Assembly: GCA_002341165.1 (NCBI GenBank)
Contig: DDNL01000037.1
Coordinates: forward strand, 14,928-78,927
DNA: 64,000 nucleotides
Direction of reading: 5' to 3'
Origin: Shewanellaceae bacterium UBA2521
Lineage (GTDB): Bacteria; Pseudomonadota; Gammaproteobacteria; Enterobacterales; Shewanellaceae
Each line of letters opens with the position of its first letter. The first letter of the stretch is position 1. Under the pieces are notes generated by a model. It worked only from the letters and a program-made list of their open reading frames with translations, was not told the DNA's origin and did not search any database. A program made the position numbers and the translations under genes. Below, piece by piece: positions 30,574 to 41,914 of this stretch.

Positions 30574-31899
30574 ATGGACAGTTTACAGGCAAAATATAAA
30601 CAACACATTGATGTGATGTTGTCCAATGCTCGGCATATTTTGCAGCGAGAAAATAAATCAACTTTAGCAATTCACTCAGGCATTGAGCATTATTTTTTTG
30701 CAGATGATCACGGTTTTCCTTTTAAATTAAATCCTCATTTTAATGCTTGGCTTCCTCTTAACATGCCACAATGCTGGTTATTGATCAATCAAGTTGATCC
30801 GCCAAAATTAATCTTGTATCAAGTTGTCGACTTTTGGCATAAACCTGTCGATTTAGATGGCTTCTTCTTTTTAGATTATTTTGATGTGAGTTATGTACAT
30901 CAGGTATCGGATATCAAAAACTATTTAGAACCTGAGGTAACACAGTGGGTCTACCTTGGTGAAGATGAAGCCTTGGCAAGCTCTTTAGGGTTTACTGCAA
31001 TCAACCCACATGCTGTAGTGCATTTTCTTAATTATCATCGTGGTTATAAAACAGATTATGAAATTGCTTGCTTACGTGAAGCAAGTCAAGTTGCAGTACA
31101 AGGACATTTAGCGATAGAAGATGCAGTAAAAAATTCACCAGAATTTTTATCTGAATTTGAACTCAATGCTATTTATTTACAAGCGACCCAGCAAGAAGAG
31201 TCACAATTGCCCTATCGTGCCATCATTGCACAAAATGATCATGCTGCTGTTTTGCATTATCAAAATAGAATGCGACAGCGCCCTCAAAAAGCTTACTCTT
31301 TATTGATTGATGCAGGTGTTGACTGCTATGGTTATGCTTCAGATATCTCTAGAACCTATGCATACGAAAATAATATGTTTGCTGAAATGATCGAGAGTAT
31401 GGATCAATACCAAAAACAGATTATTACTGAAATAAAACAAGGTTCGAGTTATGCTGATTTACATCAGAGATCTTGTGTTTTTATAGCCCAAGTTTTAAAA
31501 GATTTTAAACTTGCTTTAGGTTCAGTAGAACAGCTCATAGAACAAGGTATTGTCGGTGCCTTTTTTCCTCACGGATTAGGCCATTTATTAGGCTTGCAAG
31601 TTCATGATGTCGGTGGTAGTTTAAAGACGCCTTATCTTGATGTGCTACAACATAAAGATTCAAAAAAATTAAGAAACCAGCGTCTCATTGAACCAAGGCA
31701 AGTCATGACAATTGAACCGGGTCTATATTTTATTCAACAACTATTACAACCTCTTCGTCGTGACACTTCGATCACATGCTTGGATTGGTCTGTAATTGAA
31801 ACACTTATACCTTTTGGTGGCATTCGAATTGAAGATAATATTTTGATAGGTGAGCACCAAATAGAAAATTTAACACGTGAATGTGGTTTACATGATTAA
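30574..31899 (+). CDS. pepQ: Xaa-Pro dipeptidase
   Basis: Metal-dependent prolidase cleaving dipeptides with C-terminal proline. 441 residues (E. coli 443). The pita-bread metal ligands are visible: LLIDAGVD, ASDISRTY, PHGLGHLLGLQVHD, MTIEPGLYF and GIRIEDNI. The N-terminal creatinase-like domain covers about 1-160. It is divergent from fadBA and followed by trkH and hemG, the enterobacterial fadBA/pepQ-yigZ-trkH-hemG order without yigZ. Confidence 0.95.
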   Translation: MDSLQAKYKQHIDVMLSNARHILQRENKSTLAIHSGIEHYFFADDHGFPFKLNPHFNAWLPLNMPQCWLLINQVDPPKLILYQVVDFWHKPVDLDGFFFLDYFDVSYVHQVSDIKNYLEPEVTQWVYLGEDEALASSLGFTAINPHAVVHFLNYHRGYKTDYEIACLREASQVAVQGHLAIEDAVKNSPEFLSEFELNAIYLQATQQEESQLPYRAIIAQNDHAAVLHYQNRMRQRPQKAYSLLIDAGVDCYGYASDISRTYAYENNMFAEMIESMDQYQKQIITEIKQGSSYADLHQRSCVFIAQVLKDFKLALGSVEQLIEQGIVGAFFPHGLGHLLGLQVHDVGGSLKTPYLDVLQHKDSKKLRNQRLIEPRQVMTIEPGLYFIQQLLQPLRRDTSITCLDWSVIETLIPFGGIRIEDNILIGEHQIENLTRECGLHD

Positions 31900-31932
31900 A
31901 CTTGATCATATGAATAAAATAAAACATAGCTT

Positions 31933-33390
31933 ATGCAAACCAAAATAATTTTACGAATGGTAGGCTTGTTGATTTGCCTGTTTTCGTTTTCAATGTTACC
32001 CCCTGCTCTTGTCGCTCTGATCTATCAAGATGGTGCGGGTGTTGTTTTTATTCGCTCTTTTTTTGTGAGCTTAATGATTGCTTTTATTTTTTGGTATCCT
32101 AATCGTAATTGCCAACAAGAATTAAGAACGCGATCGGGCTTTCTTATTGTTGTTTTATTTTGGGTTGTACTGGGTACAATTGGATCGATTCCTTTTATGC
32201 TATCGGACTCACCTCACTTGTCTATTACTGATAGTTTCTTTGAATCTTTTTCTGCTTTAACGACCACCGGTGCAACGTTAATTGTTGGACTCGATGAACT
32301 CCCTAAAGCTATTTTGTTTTATCGTCACTTATTACAGTGGTTTGGCGGGATGGGAATTATTGTTTTAGCTGTTGCTATCTTGCCTTTACTCGGTATTGGT
32401 GGCATGCAGCTCTACCGCGCTGAAACACCTGGCCCTGTAAAAGATAGTAAAATTACGCCTCGTATTGCAGAGACGGCCAAGGCTCTTTGGTATATTTACC
32501 TGACTTTAACGGTATTGTGTGCTTTTGCTTATTGGCTTGCAGGTATGAGTGTGTTTGATGCTATTGGTCATTCTTTTTCTACAGTAGCTATTGGTGGTTT
32601 CTCAAGTCATGATGCAAGTTTAGGTTATTTTGATAGTCCTTTAATTAACATCACTTGTGCTGTCTTTTTGTTAATTTCTTCTGTGAACTTTAGTTTGCAT
32701 TTTATTGTTTTTTCTCGAGGCAAATTAAATTTTAGAGCTTATATACATGATGCAGAACTTAGATTTTTTGTGATCATTCAATGCGCATTAGTTGCGATTT
32801 GCTTTATGGTTCTTGTATCACGCAGATTTTATGATAATTACTTTGATGCCTTTGAGCAGGCATTTTTTCAAGCGGTATCGCTATCGACTACAGCAGGTTT
32901 TGCAACGGAGTCTTTTGCAAACTGGCCTTCGTTTTTACCTACTATGCTTCTCATTTCTAGCTTCATTGGAGGCTGCGCAGGGTCAACAGGAGGTGGATTA
33001 AAAGTTATTCGTGTTTGGCTCTTGATGTTACAGGCTAGCAGAGAATTAAAACGACTGGTTCACCCTCGCGCTTTATTTTCAATAAGTGTTGGACAAAAAG
33101 CTTTACCAGAGCGTGTTATTGATGCAGTATGGGGATTTTTTTCAGCATATATTTTTGTTTATATTGTATGTATGTTAGCCTTGTTAGCAACCGATATTGA
33201 CTCGGTCACAGCGATCAGTGCAACAACAGCTTGTCTGAATAATTTGGGTCCTGGGTTAGGTGAAGTGGCCACACATTATGCAAATATTAATGATCAAGCA
33301 AAGTGGGTTTTAATTTTAGCTATGCTCTTTGGTCGGCTAGAAGTTTTTACATTACTGGTTCTTTTCACCCCTGCTTTTTGGAGACATTAA
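31933..33390 (+). CDS. trkH: Trk potassium uptake protein, membrane subunit
   Basis: K+ translocating subunit of the Trk system. 485 residues with about ten membrane helices. The four pore-loop selectivity segments are seen as TTTGATL, STVAIGGFSSHD, STTAGFATES and NNLGPGLGEVA. GGCAGSTGGGLKVIR lies before the last pair. It needs TrkA for gating, which is not in this window. It lies 33 bases after pepQ and two bases before hemG, so it is an operon member. Confidence 0.96.
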   Translation: MQTKIILRMVGLLICLFSFSMLPPALVALIYQDGAGVVFIRSFFVSLMIAFIFWYPNRNCQQELRTRSGFLIVVLFWVVLGTIGSIPFMLSDSPHLSITDSFFESFSALTTTGATLIVGLDELPKAILFYRHLLQWFGGMGIIVLAVAILPLLGIGGMQLYRAETPGPVKDSKITPRIAETAKALWYIYLTLTVLCAFAYWLAGMSVFDAIGHSFSTVAIGGFSSHDASLGYFDSPLINITCAVFLLISSVNFSLHFIVFSRGKLNFRAYIHDAELRFFVIIQCALVAICFMVLVSRRFYDNYFDAFEQAFFQAVSLSTTAGFATESFANWPSFLPTMLLISSFIGGCAGSTGGGLKVIRVWLLMLQASRELKRLVHPRALFSISVGQKALPERVIDAVWGFFSAYIFVYIVCMLALLATDIDSVTAISATTACLNNLGPGLGEVATHYANINDQAKWVLILAMLFGRLEVFTLLVLFTPAFWRH

Positions 33391-33392
33391 AG

Positions 33393-33917
33393 ATGACCTA
33401 TCATACTCTTATTGTTTACAGTTCAACAGATGGTCAAACACAGAAAATTTGTGACTATATAGCAAGCGAGATAGAGACTCAAACCCACAGAGTTCGGTGT
33501 GAAAATATTGCTGATGTAGACACATCGATGCTCGCTCAAGCACAACAAGTTATTATTGGTGCTAGTATTCGTTATGGTAAGTTTCAGCAAGATTTTCATC
33601 ATTTTGTGCATGAGCATAGATTTACTCTAGATATGAAAGATAATGCTTTTTTCTGTGTTAATCTCGTGGCACGGAAAAATGAAAAGAACATGCCGCACAA
33701 TAATCCTTATATGATTAAATTATTAAAAAATATGCAGTGGCAACCGAAAAAACTAGGTGTTTTTGCAGGCAAATTAGATTATCCTGCTTATAAGTTTTTG
33801 GATAAAATAATGATCCGTTTTATTATGTGGATGACGAAGGGACCTACCGATTGTTCTCAGACTTATGAGTTCACGCGTTGGGAGCGAGTAAGCCACTTTG
33901 CAGAGCAATTAAAGTAA
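33393..33917 (+). CDS. hemG: menaquinone-dependent protoporphyrinogen IX dehydrogenase (flavodoxin-like)
   Basis: Oxidises protoporphyrinogen IX in haem synthesis. The flavodoxin fold shows the FMN loop YSSTDGQTQKI at 9-19, then IGASIRYGKF and the family-specific insertion FFCVNLVARKNEKNMPHNNPY. The frame can be read 30 codons upstream into trkH; the ATG at 33393, two bases after the trkH stop, gives 174 residues and an N-terminus like E. coli HemG (181). HemG is restricted mainly to gammaproteobacteria and implies a quinone-linked electron sink. Confidence 0.94.
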   Translation: MTYHTLIVYSSTDGQTQKICDYIASEIETQTHRVRCENIADVDTSMLAQAQQVIIGASIRYGKFQQDFHHFVHEHRFTLDMKDNAFFCVNLVARKNEKNMPHNNPYMIKLLKNMQWQPKKLGVFAGKLDYPAYKFLDKIMIRFIMWMTKGPTDCSQTYEFTRWERVSHFAEQLK

Positions 33918-33974
33918 CCTGTAGTAGTGTATGAGTCAACAAATAATCTTTTTGAATATAATTCAGGTATAGGT

Positions 33975-35750
33975 ATGCAATCATTAAAATATGAGCATTT
34001 AATCGATTTAGTTTTTCGACAAGTTCGTACAAGACAAGATGATATTGCACTTGTGAACTATGATACTCAAGGTCGTTGGCAACACATTTCTTGGCGTAGG
34101 CTTGGTACAATCATCGAATACCTTAGCCAACATTTATTAGATCATGAGCTAGATATTGGAGATCGCGTTGCTATTTTTTCTGACAACCGACTACAGTGGA
34201 GTTGTGCTGATTTAGCAACTTTAGCTATGCGCGGTGTTGTTGTGCCTATTTATGCAACCAGTACAGCTGATCAAGTTAAATTTATCTTAAAAGATGCTCA
34301 AGCTCAGATTATTTTTGTGGATCATCAAGAACATTATGATTTACTTTGTTCGGTTTTAACTGAAGACTTGCACAATGTGCACGTGATTGTTTTTGATTCT
34401 TACGTGAAGCTTACATCACCTCATCATCAATACTTTGATAAAATTGTTGACCAGAGTGTTACTTTATCTTCTTTGTATTATCAGCGTTTACAGCAAAAAG
34501 GTTTAACTGATCTAGCAACTTTAATTTACACTTCAGGCACGACAGGTAATCCTAAAGGTGTCATGCTTGATCATATGAATTTTTCCAGTTCCATTGCACA
34601 ACATAAGCCTTTTGTACAGTTTAGTCCCGGACAAACTTCGTTGGCTTTTCTACCCTTGAGTCATGTATTTGAGCGAAGCTGGACTTTTTATGTTTTAGCT
34701 CGTGGCGGACGCAATGTATATCTAGCCCACCCTATGCAAGTACAAAGTGCGATGGCACAGGTTCAACCTCATGTGTTTTGTGTTGTACCGCGCTTTCTTG
34801 AGAAGATATACAGCACTATCCATGACAAAGTGAAGTATGCTCCCTTAACTAAGCGTTTATTATTTAAGTGGGCTTTATATATAGCAAAAACATGTCGATA
34901 TGCAAAACGTACAGATTATTACAAACGTTTAAAGCTTCTTATTGCAAAGCGACTTGTTTTGATGCCAATGAGAAAAAAAATTGCACCTCAGTTAACACTG
35001 ATGCCCTGTGGCGGTGCTGCACTTGATGAACAAGTTGCTCATTTCTTCTATGACATGGGTTTACCTGTTGTAACAGGTTATGGTATGACTGAAACCACAG
35101 CGACTATTACTTGTCAGCGTTTACATCAACAGGTTGCCGGATCATGCGGAACACAGCTTGAAGGCGTTGCCGTTAAAATTGGTCAGAACAATGAGATTTT
35201 AATCAAAGGCGATACCGTGATGCGTGGTTACTATAATAATCCGGAGGCGACACAAGAAGTTTTACAAGATGGCTGGCTTAAAACAGGAGATGCTGGCTAC
35301 ATCAATGAACAAGGTGAGCTTTATATTACCGAGCGTATTAAAGATCTTATGAAGACTTCAAATGGTAAGTACATTGCACCACAGCGCGTTGAAGGTTTAT
35401 TAAGTCGCTCTCCTTTTGTCGAGCAAGTAGCTATTATTGCTGATGCACGTCATTACGTTAGCGCCTTGATTGTTCCTGCTTTTTCAGCTTTAGAAGATTG
35501 GGCTAAAGAGCAAGGTATTCATTATCGTTCACAACTTGATCTGGTTAAAAACTCACAAGTGAATAAACAAATAGAAGCAAGTTTAGCTCAGTTACAAAAA
35601 GAATTAGCAAGATTTGAACAAGTGAAGAAATTTACTTTGTTATCTAAAGCTTTTTCAATTGAGTTAGGAGAGATTACGCCTACATTAAAATTGCGCCGCA
35701 AAGTGATTTATCAAAAATATGCGCTACAAATTGCTTCAATGTACAATTAA
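33975..35750 (+). CDS. long-chain fatty-acid-CoA ligase (AMP-forming)
   Basis: Activates fatty acids to acyl-CoA. 591 residues with the AMP-binding signature TLIYTSGTTGNPKGVML (about 183-199), GYGMTETTATITC, LKTGDAGYINEQGELYI and the hinge/lysine region RIKDLMKTSNGKYIAPQRVE. The long insertions and C-terminus resemble the eukaryotic-type FAA/FadD15-like branch more than E. coli FadD. The frame opens with a GTG at 33927; the ATG at 33975 with AGGT upstream gives a typical N-terminus. It follows hemG and precedes a thioesterase, all rightward. With fadBA nearby a role in fatty-acid use is likely. Confidence 0.92.
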   Translation: MQSLKYEHLIDLVFRQVRTRQDDIALVNYDTQGRWQHISWRRLGTIIEYLSQHLLDHELDIGDRVAIFSDNRLQWSCADLATLAMRGVVVPIYATSTADQVKFILKDAQAQIIFVDHQEHYDLLCSVLTEDLHNVHVIVFDSYVKLTSPHHQYFDKIVDQSVTLSSLYYQRLQQKGLTDLATLIYTSGTTGNPKGVMLDHMNFSSSIAQHKPFVQFSPGQTSLAFLPLSHVFERSWTFYVLARGGRNVYLAHPMQVQSAMAQVQPHVFCVVPRFLEKIYSTIHDKVKYAPLTKRLLFKWALYIAKTCRYAKRTDYYKRLKLLIAKRLVLMPMRKKIAPQLTLMPCGGAALDEQVAHFFYDMGLPVVTGYGMTETTATITCQRLHQQVAGSCGTQLEGVAVKIGQNNEILIKGDTVMRGYYNNPEATQEVLQDGWLKTGDAGYINEQGELYITERIKDLMKTSNGKYIAPQRVEGLLSRSPFVEQVAIIADARHYVSALIVPAFSALEDWAKEQGIHYRSQLDLVKNSQVNKQIEASLAQLQKELARFEQVKKFTLLSKAFSIELGEITPTLKLRRKVIYQKYALQIASMYN

Positions 35751-35788
35751 TATAAACTAATTAAGTGTATAAAAATAAGGATATTTTT

Positions 35789-36169
35789 GTGTTTGAAATG
35801 GAAGTCATACCTCGTTTTTGCGAGACCGATGCATTGGGTCACATCAACAATACAGTTTTCGCTGTGTGGTGTGAAGCAGCGCGAGAGCCTATATTTAAAA
35901 TTTTTAATCCCGAGTTAAAATTGGAAACATGGAATCTCATTGTTGCACATCTTGATATAAGTATGACTTCTCCTTGTTATTTTGATTTCCCTGTAAGTAT
36001 TAAGACCCATGTTTCTAAAGTGGGTCGCACATCTTTTGATGTAACGCATCATATTTATCAAAATGATCAACAGGTTGCAAAAGTGGTCGCTGTTTTAGTT
36101 CATTATGATTATCAACATAAAAAATCTGTTGAAATCAGTAAACCTTTGCGGTCTCAACTTCAATCATAG
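35789..36169 (+). CDS. 4HBT-type (hotdog) acyl-CoA thioesterase
   Basis: Hydrolyses acyl-CoA; exact substrate unknown. 126 residues. RFCETDALGHINNTVFAVW contains the conserved Asp (ETD) and HxNN pattern of YbgC/FcbC-like hotdog enzymes. The frame reaches a GTG at 35765, but the GTG at 35789 has AAGGA seven bases upstream and gives MFEMEVIPRF, a usual start. It lies 38 bases after the acyl-CoA ligase and is likely co-transcribed. Its last 35 bases overlap, in convergent orientation, the next thioesterase gene. Confidence 0.85.
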   Translation: MFEMEVIPRFCETDALGHINNTVFAVWCEAAREPIFKIFNPELKLETWNLIVAHLDISMTSPCYFDFPVSIKTHVSKVGRTSFDVTHHIYQNDQQVAKVVAVLVHYDYQHKKSVEISKPLRSQLQS

Positions 36170-36620
36170 GTGATTTTTTCGGGTGCCTTTCAACTACGGC
36201 AGCGGTCATGCGTGCAATACAGGTGACTTCATGTTTGTTGTTACAGACTTCAACATGCCATACAGAACTACGCTTTCCTATATGTAATGGTGTGGTTGTT
36301 GCGATAAGAATCCCTTTTTTTACTGCTTTAAGGTGACTAGCACTAATTTCTTGCCCAACACAGTAGTACTTATCAAAATCGACAGCAAAATTAGCAGCAT
36401 AACTTGCTACAGTTTCAGCCAAAGCCACATTGGCTCCACCATGCACCATGCCTAATGGATTGTGTATACGTGGTTTTGCTTCCATCTTGGCTGAAAGGTA
36501 TGAATCACCTATCTCATGAATTTCTATTCCGAGTGTTTGCATAAGTGTACCACTTCGTTTAATCCCTTGATTGAGGTATTGGCACACTTCTAGAGTCGGT
36601 TGTTGAAACCAAATTGACAT
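36135..36620 (-). CDS. hotdog thioesterase of the PaaI/YdiI (MenI) type
   Basis: 161 residues with GMVHGGANVALAETVAS, the HGG plus catalytic Glu pattern of PaaI and YdiI enzymes. PLHIGKRSSVWHVEV and ARMTAAVV complete the fold. In E. coli YdiI acts on 1,4-dihydroxy-2-naphthoyl-CoA and other aroyl-CoAs. The presence of HemG makes a menaquinone-related role conceivable, but the men genes are not here. It faces the preceding thioesterase and overlaps it by 35 bases. The ATG follows CTAAGGAAG on the minus strand. Confidence 0.85.
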   Translation of the reverse strand: MSIWFQQPTLEVCQYLNQGIKRSGTLMQTLGIEIHEIGDSYLSAKMEAKPRIHNPLGMVHGGANVALAETVASYAANFAVDFDKYYCVGQEISASHLKAVKKGILIATTTPLHIGKRSSVWHVEVCNNKHEVTCIARMTAAVVERHPKKSPMIEVETAKVY

Positions 36621-37221
36621 AATCTTGCTTCCTTAGGGTGAGAACCTTTTCACCTCATATGCTTGAACGATCTCTAGAGGTTTGCTAGAGTTTTAAGTAG
36701 ATAAAAAAAACATCTTATTCTTTGATTCATAAGGCTTATTCAATCATAGCAGATCAAAAAAGAAATGAATATAAAATGAGTTCTCCTTGAGATTTTATTC
36801 AGCTTAATAAGGTGAAATGATCCGTTTTAAATGGAATAAACCTCTGCACTATGTATAGGAGATAGGTTAAAAGAAAACATGAGTAGAGCTTGAAATATGA
36901 TTTAAGGAGTGTTGCGAATCTAAATGGTCTAAATATACTTTTTCTGATTGTTTCACCTTTAATCTCAAATAAAATAATATAGAAAAACAAGGTGTTATTC
37001 TATTCTCACTCGTGAGTTTTTTTATGGTTTTCTCGTGACAAAAAAGGCATATTGGAAACAGTAGACTCAAGATTATATTTGATGTTTGTATCGGTAGGCA
37101 TTGAGATTGAATCATCAGAAAATGAGTAGAGTATGTTGGAGATATTCAGGATTTATTTGAGAAAGGCATGAGAAAAAAATAGAGAAGACGATAAAACTAT
37201 GTCTTATTGAGGTTTTAAGAT
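36621..37221. other. 600-base gene-free stretch upstream of the gyrB terminator
   Basis: Between the thioesterase start and the gyrB terminator. Two short overlapping minus-strand frames (63 and 82 codons) exist, but they have no ribosome site and no recognisable family. The thioesterase promoter must lie at its left end. Because the hairpin at 37222-37253 has T-runs on both strands, a rightward transcript from this stretch would also be terminated, so a small RNA is possible but unproven. Confidence 0.45.
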
Positions 37222-37253
37222 AAAAAAAATCGCTTGAAGTAAGCGATTTTTTC
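37222..37253 (-). terminator. bidirectional terminator after gyrB
   Basis: ATCGCTT-GAAGT-AAGCGAT (37229-37247), extended by A/T pairs on both sides, with T-runs on either strand. It lies about 20 bases beyond the gyrB stop. Confidence 0.85.
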
Positions 37254-37272
37254 TATGCAAGAAGGTTATGCG

Positions 37273-39699
<2,427 letters not shown>

Positions 39700-40785
39700 C
39701 TATTTATGTTCACTCACTTGCCCATGTTCCACGTGAAACACCTTGGCAGGCGTTTGTGACAACACATTAGTCATTGCTTTAGGTTCTATGGTTGTTACTA
39801 ACTGTTGAGCACCTATTGCTTTTAATTGTTGCAATAAAACTAGTCGATGCTGCTGGTCTAACTCAGAAGGCAGATCATCAATTAGAAATAATGCATGTTT
39901 CCTTGTTTCTTGATGGAGTAAGACTCCTTGTGCTAATTTCAATGCACAAACCAAAAGTTTGAGTTGTCCTCTCGAGAGCACTTGTTGCGCTGGTCTCCCA
40001 TCAATAGAGATTTTTAAGTCAGCTTTGTGCGGTCCCGAATGAGTATACCCTGTTATTTTATCACGTTCGTATTGGATATTTAAGACCTCTGCTATAGGAT
40101 AATTTTTATCCCAACCGAGGTGGTATTCTGTCACGAAAGTAAATTGCGGTAAAAACTTATCTATTATACCTTGTAATGCTTCATTTAACGAATTTATATA
40201 AGATTTTCTGTATTTAGTTAACTTTTCTGCGTATTGCGCAAACTGTTGATTCCATGGCAACATCTCTTGTTGTGACTTTTGTTGCTTAAGTAACGCATTT
40301 CTTTGTTTTAAAAGTTTTTTTTGTATAGACCAAAGTTTATGATATTCCGGATATTGGTAAAAAATACCCCAATCTATGAAAGCGCGTCTCATCTTTGGCC
40401 CTTCTAAAAGCAAGGCAAAGCTTTCTGGGCTTATGGTTTGTATAGGTATCCAGCGTGCGAGCTCTGACCATTTACTCACTTTTGTATGATTGACGCGCAT
40501 TTCTATATCATGACGCTTTGATTTTTGTAAAGCGATGCGTGTTGTCTGTTGATCGCTATCAGTGAGCTCTGCTGCGAGAGTGCATTCAGTCTGATCATGA
40601 TGGATCAGATGATCAGAGATTGATGTGCGAAAAGAGCGTCCTGTATTGAGAAAATGTAAACCTTCTAGTAAAGCCGTTTTACCACTACCATTGACGCCCC
40701 AGATAAGGTTTAAACCATTTTCGAGTTTCAAGTCTGCTTTTTTGATGTTTCGAAAGTGGTTTAAGGTATAACGCTTAATGATCAT
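39700..40785 (-). CDS. recF: DNA replication and repair protein RecF
   Basis: SMC-like ATPase for gap repair with RecO and RecR. 361 residues with Walker A GVNGSGKTALLEG (about 29-41), FLNTGRSFR, the signature LSRGQLKLLVCALKLAQG and Walker B FLIDDLPSELD. The C-terminal residues VFHVEH are encoded by a parS palindrome. It lies between dnaN (eight bases upstream) and gyrB in the standard order. Confidence 0.97.
   Translation of the reverse strand: MIIKRYTLNHFRNIKKADLKLENGLNLIWGVNGSGKTALLEGLHFLNTGRSFRTSISDHLIHHDQTECTLAAELTDSDQQTTRIALQKSKRHDIEMRVNHTKVSKWSELARWIPIQTISPESFALLLEGPKMRRAFIDWGIFYQYPEYHKLWSIQKKLLKQRNALLKQQKSQQEMLPWNQQFAQYAEKLTKYRKSYINSLNEALQGIIDKFLPQFTFVTEYHLGWDKNYPIAEVLNIQYERDKITGYTHSGPHKADLKISIDGRPAQQVLSRGQLKLLVCALKLAQGVLLHQETRKHALFLIDDLPSELDQQHRLVLLQQLKAIGAQQLVTTIEPKAMTNVLSQTPAKVFHVEHGQVSEHK
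39725..39740. promoter_or_regulatory. parS: parS partition site 2, inside recF
   Basis: TGTTCCACGTGAAACA is identical to the classical Bacillus parS consensus and differs from site 1 by one base. It lies within the last 15 codons of recF, 13.1 kb from site 1 and about 14 kb from oriC. Confidence 0.93.
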
Positions 40786-40793
40786 AAATTATG

Positions 40794-41897
40794 TTAAAGT
40801 CTCATCGGCATCACAACGTACATGGCTTTATTACAATGCGTATCCTCAACTAAAACACTAGATTGATTATCGATGAACGTCAGCTTGACCTCTTTTGACG
40901 GTAGGGTGTTGATAGCATCGAGCAAGTAACCTACGTTAAAGCCAATCTCGAGAGCCTCTGCTTGAGGATAATTAATATCCACTATTTCCTCAGCTTCTTC
41001 TTGTTCTGGGTTGTTTGCTGAGATATTTAGGGTAGAACCTTCTAGATTTAAACGTACCCCTCGAAACTTTTCATTGGATAAGATAGAAGTACGCATGAGC
41101 GCCTGACGCATTGCCTCGCGCTCAACCGTAACAATTTTATCACCACCTTTAGGGAGGACTCTGTTGTAGTCAGGAAAGCGGCCTTCAATAAGTTTACAAG
41201 TGAGGGTTGTGTTGTGTGTTGTGGCTCTGAAGTATGTATCACAAAATGAGATTTGAATCGATTCATCTTGCTGATCGATAAGACGTACCAACTCAGTAAT
41301 ACTTTTACGTGGAATAATCAGTTGTTTTTTTGAAAGGTTTTGCTCAATAGACTCACAAGTGAAGGCCAGTCGATGTCCATCAGTTGCTATAGCGCGTATC
41401 TCTTGCCCTTCTGTTTCCAACAATAGCCCATTTAAGTAATGCCTTGAGTCTTGGTTAGCCATTGCAAATTGTGTGGCATCGATTAGGGCTTTACATGTTG
41501 AAGTAGGTAATGTCATTTCAACATCGGCTTGCCAAGCTTCAAGATTAGGGTAACCGTCGGCAGATAATGTAGTTAATGAAAAGCGACTGCGGCCACTTTT
41601 TAATCGCACTTTATTCTCTTGCTGTTCAAATGTGATATGAGCATGTTCTGGCAAAGAGCGAACAATATCAAATAGCTTTTTAGCAGGTACAGTGATGCGC
41701 CCTTCTATGCAAGGAGCGTCAAGCTGCACTTGCCCTATCAGTTCAACTTCAATATCAGTACCAGTGAGGAATAAGTGTTGATGTTTGACCTCAATAAGGA
41801 TATTAGAGAGGATTGGTAAGTTGTGACGGCGCTCAATAGCGCCTGAAACACTTTGAATTGGTGTTAAAAACTGTTCTCTAGATAGTGTAAATTTCAT
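40794..41897 (-). CDS. dnaN: DNA polymerase III sliding clamp (beta)
   Basis: Ring-shaped processivity factor. From the ATG at 41897 there are 367 residues (E. coli 366), beginning MKFTLSREQFLTPIQ. Three clamp domains are visible, with NILIEVKHQHLFLTGTD, RHYLNGLLLE and the C-terminal VMPMRL pocket residues. An ATG at 41915 overlapping the dnaA stop (TAATG) is in frame, but AAGG eight bases before 41897 and the family N-terminus favour the shorter form. It is probably coupled to dnaA translation. Confidence 0.97.
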   Translation of the reverse strand: MKFTLSREQFLTPIQSVSGAIERRHNLPILSNILIEVKHQHLFLTGTDIEVELIGQVQLDAPCIEGRITVPAKKLFDIVRSLPEHAHITFEQQENKVRLKSGRSRFSLTTLSADGYPNLEAWQADVEMTLPTSTCKALIDATQFAMANQDSRHYLNGLLLETEGQEIRAIATDGHRLAFTCESIEQNLSKKQLIIPRKSITELVRLIDQQDESIQISFCDTYFRATTHNTTLTCKLIEGRFPDYNRVLPKGGDKIVTVEREAMRQALMRTSILSNEKFRGVRLNLEGSTLNISANNPEQEEAEEIVDINYPQAEALEIGFNVGYLLDAINTLPSKEVKLTFIDNQSSVLVEDTHCNKAMYVVMPMRL

Positions 41898-41914
41898 CGG
41901 ATTAACCTTACCCA

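Noticed and set aside
31873..31890. CACGTG-containing sequences elsewhere (for example near 31875, 22850 and 6671) as further parS sites
   Set aside because: Only the central hexamer or one half-site matches; flanks do not continue the palindrome.
33303..33392. 30-codon N-terminal extension of hemG inside trkH
   Set aside because: It overlaps the trkH coding end in another frame; the ATG at 33393 matches the HemG N-terminus.
36799..37115. Two short minus-strand ORFs before the gyrB terminator
   Set aside because: They overlap each other, lack ribosome sites and show no recognisable domain; kept only as an unexplained gap.
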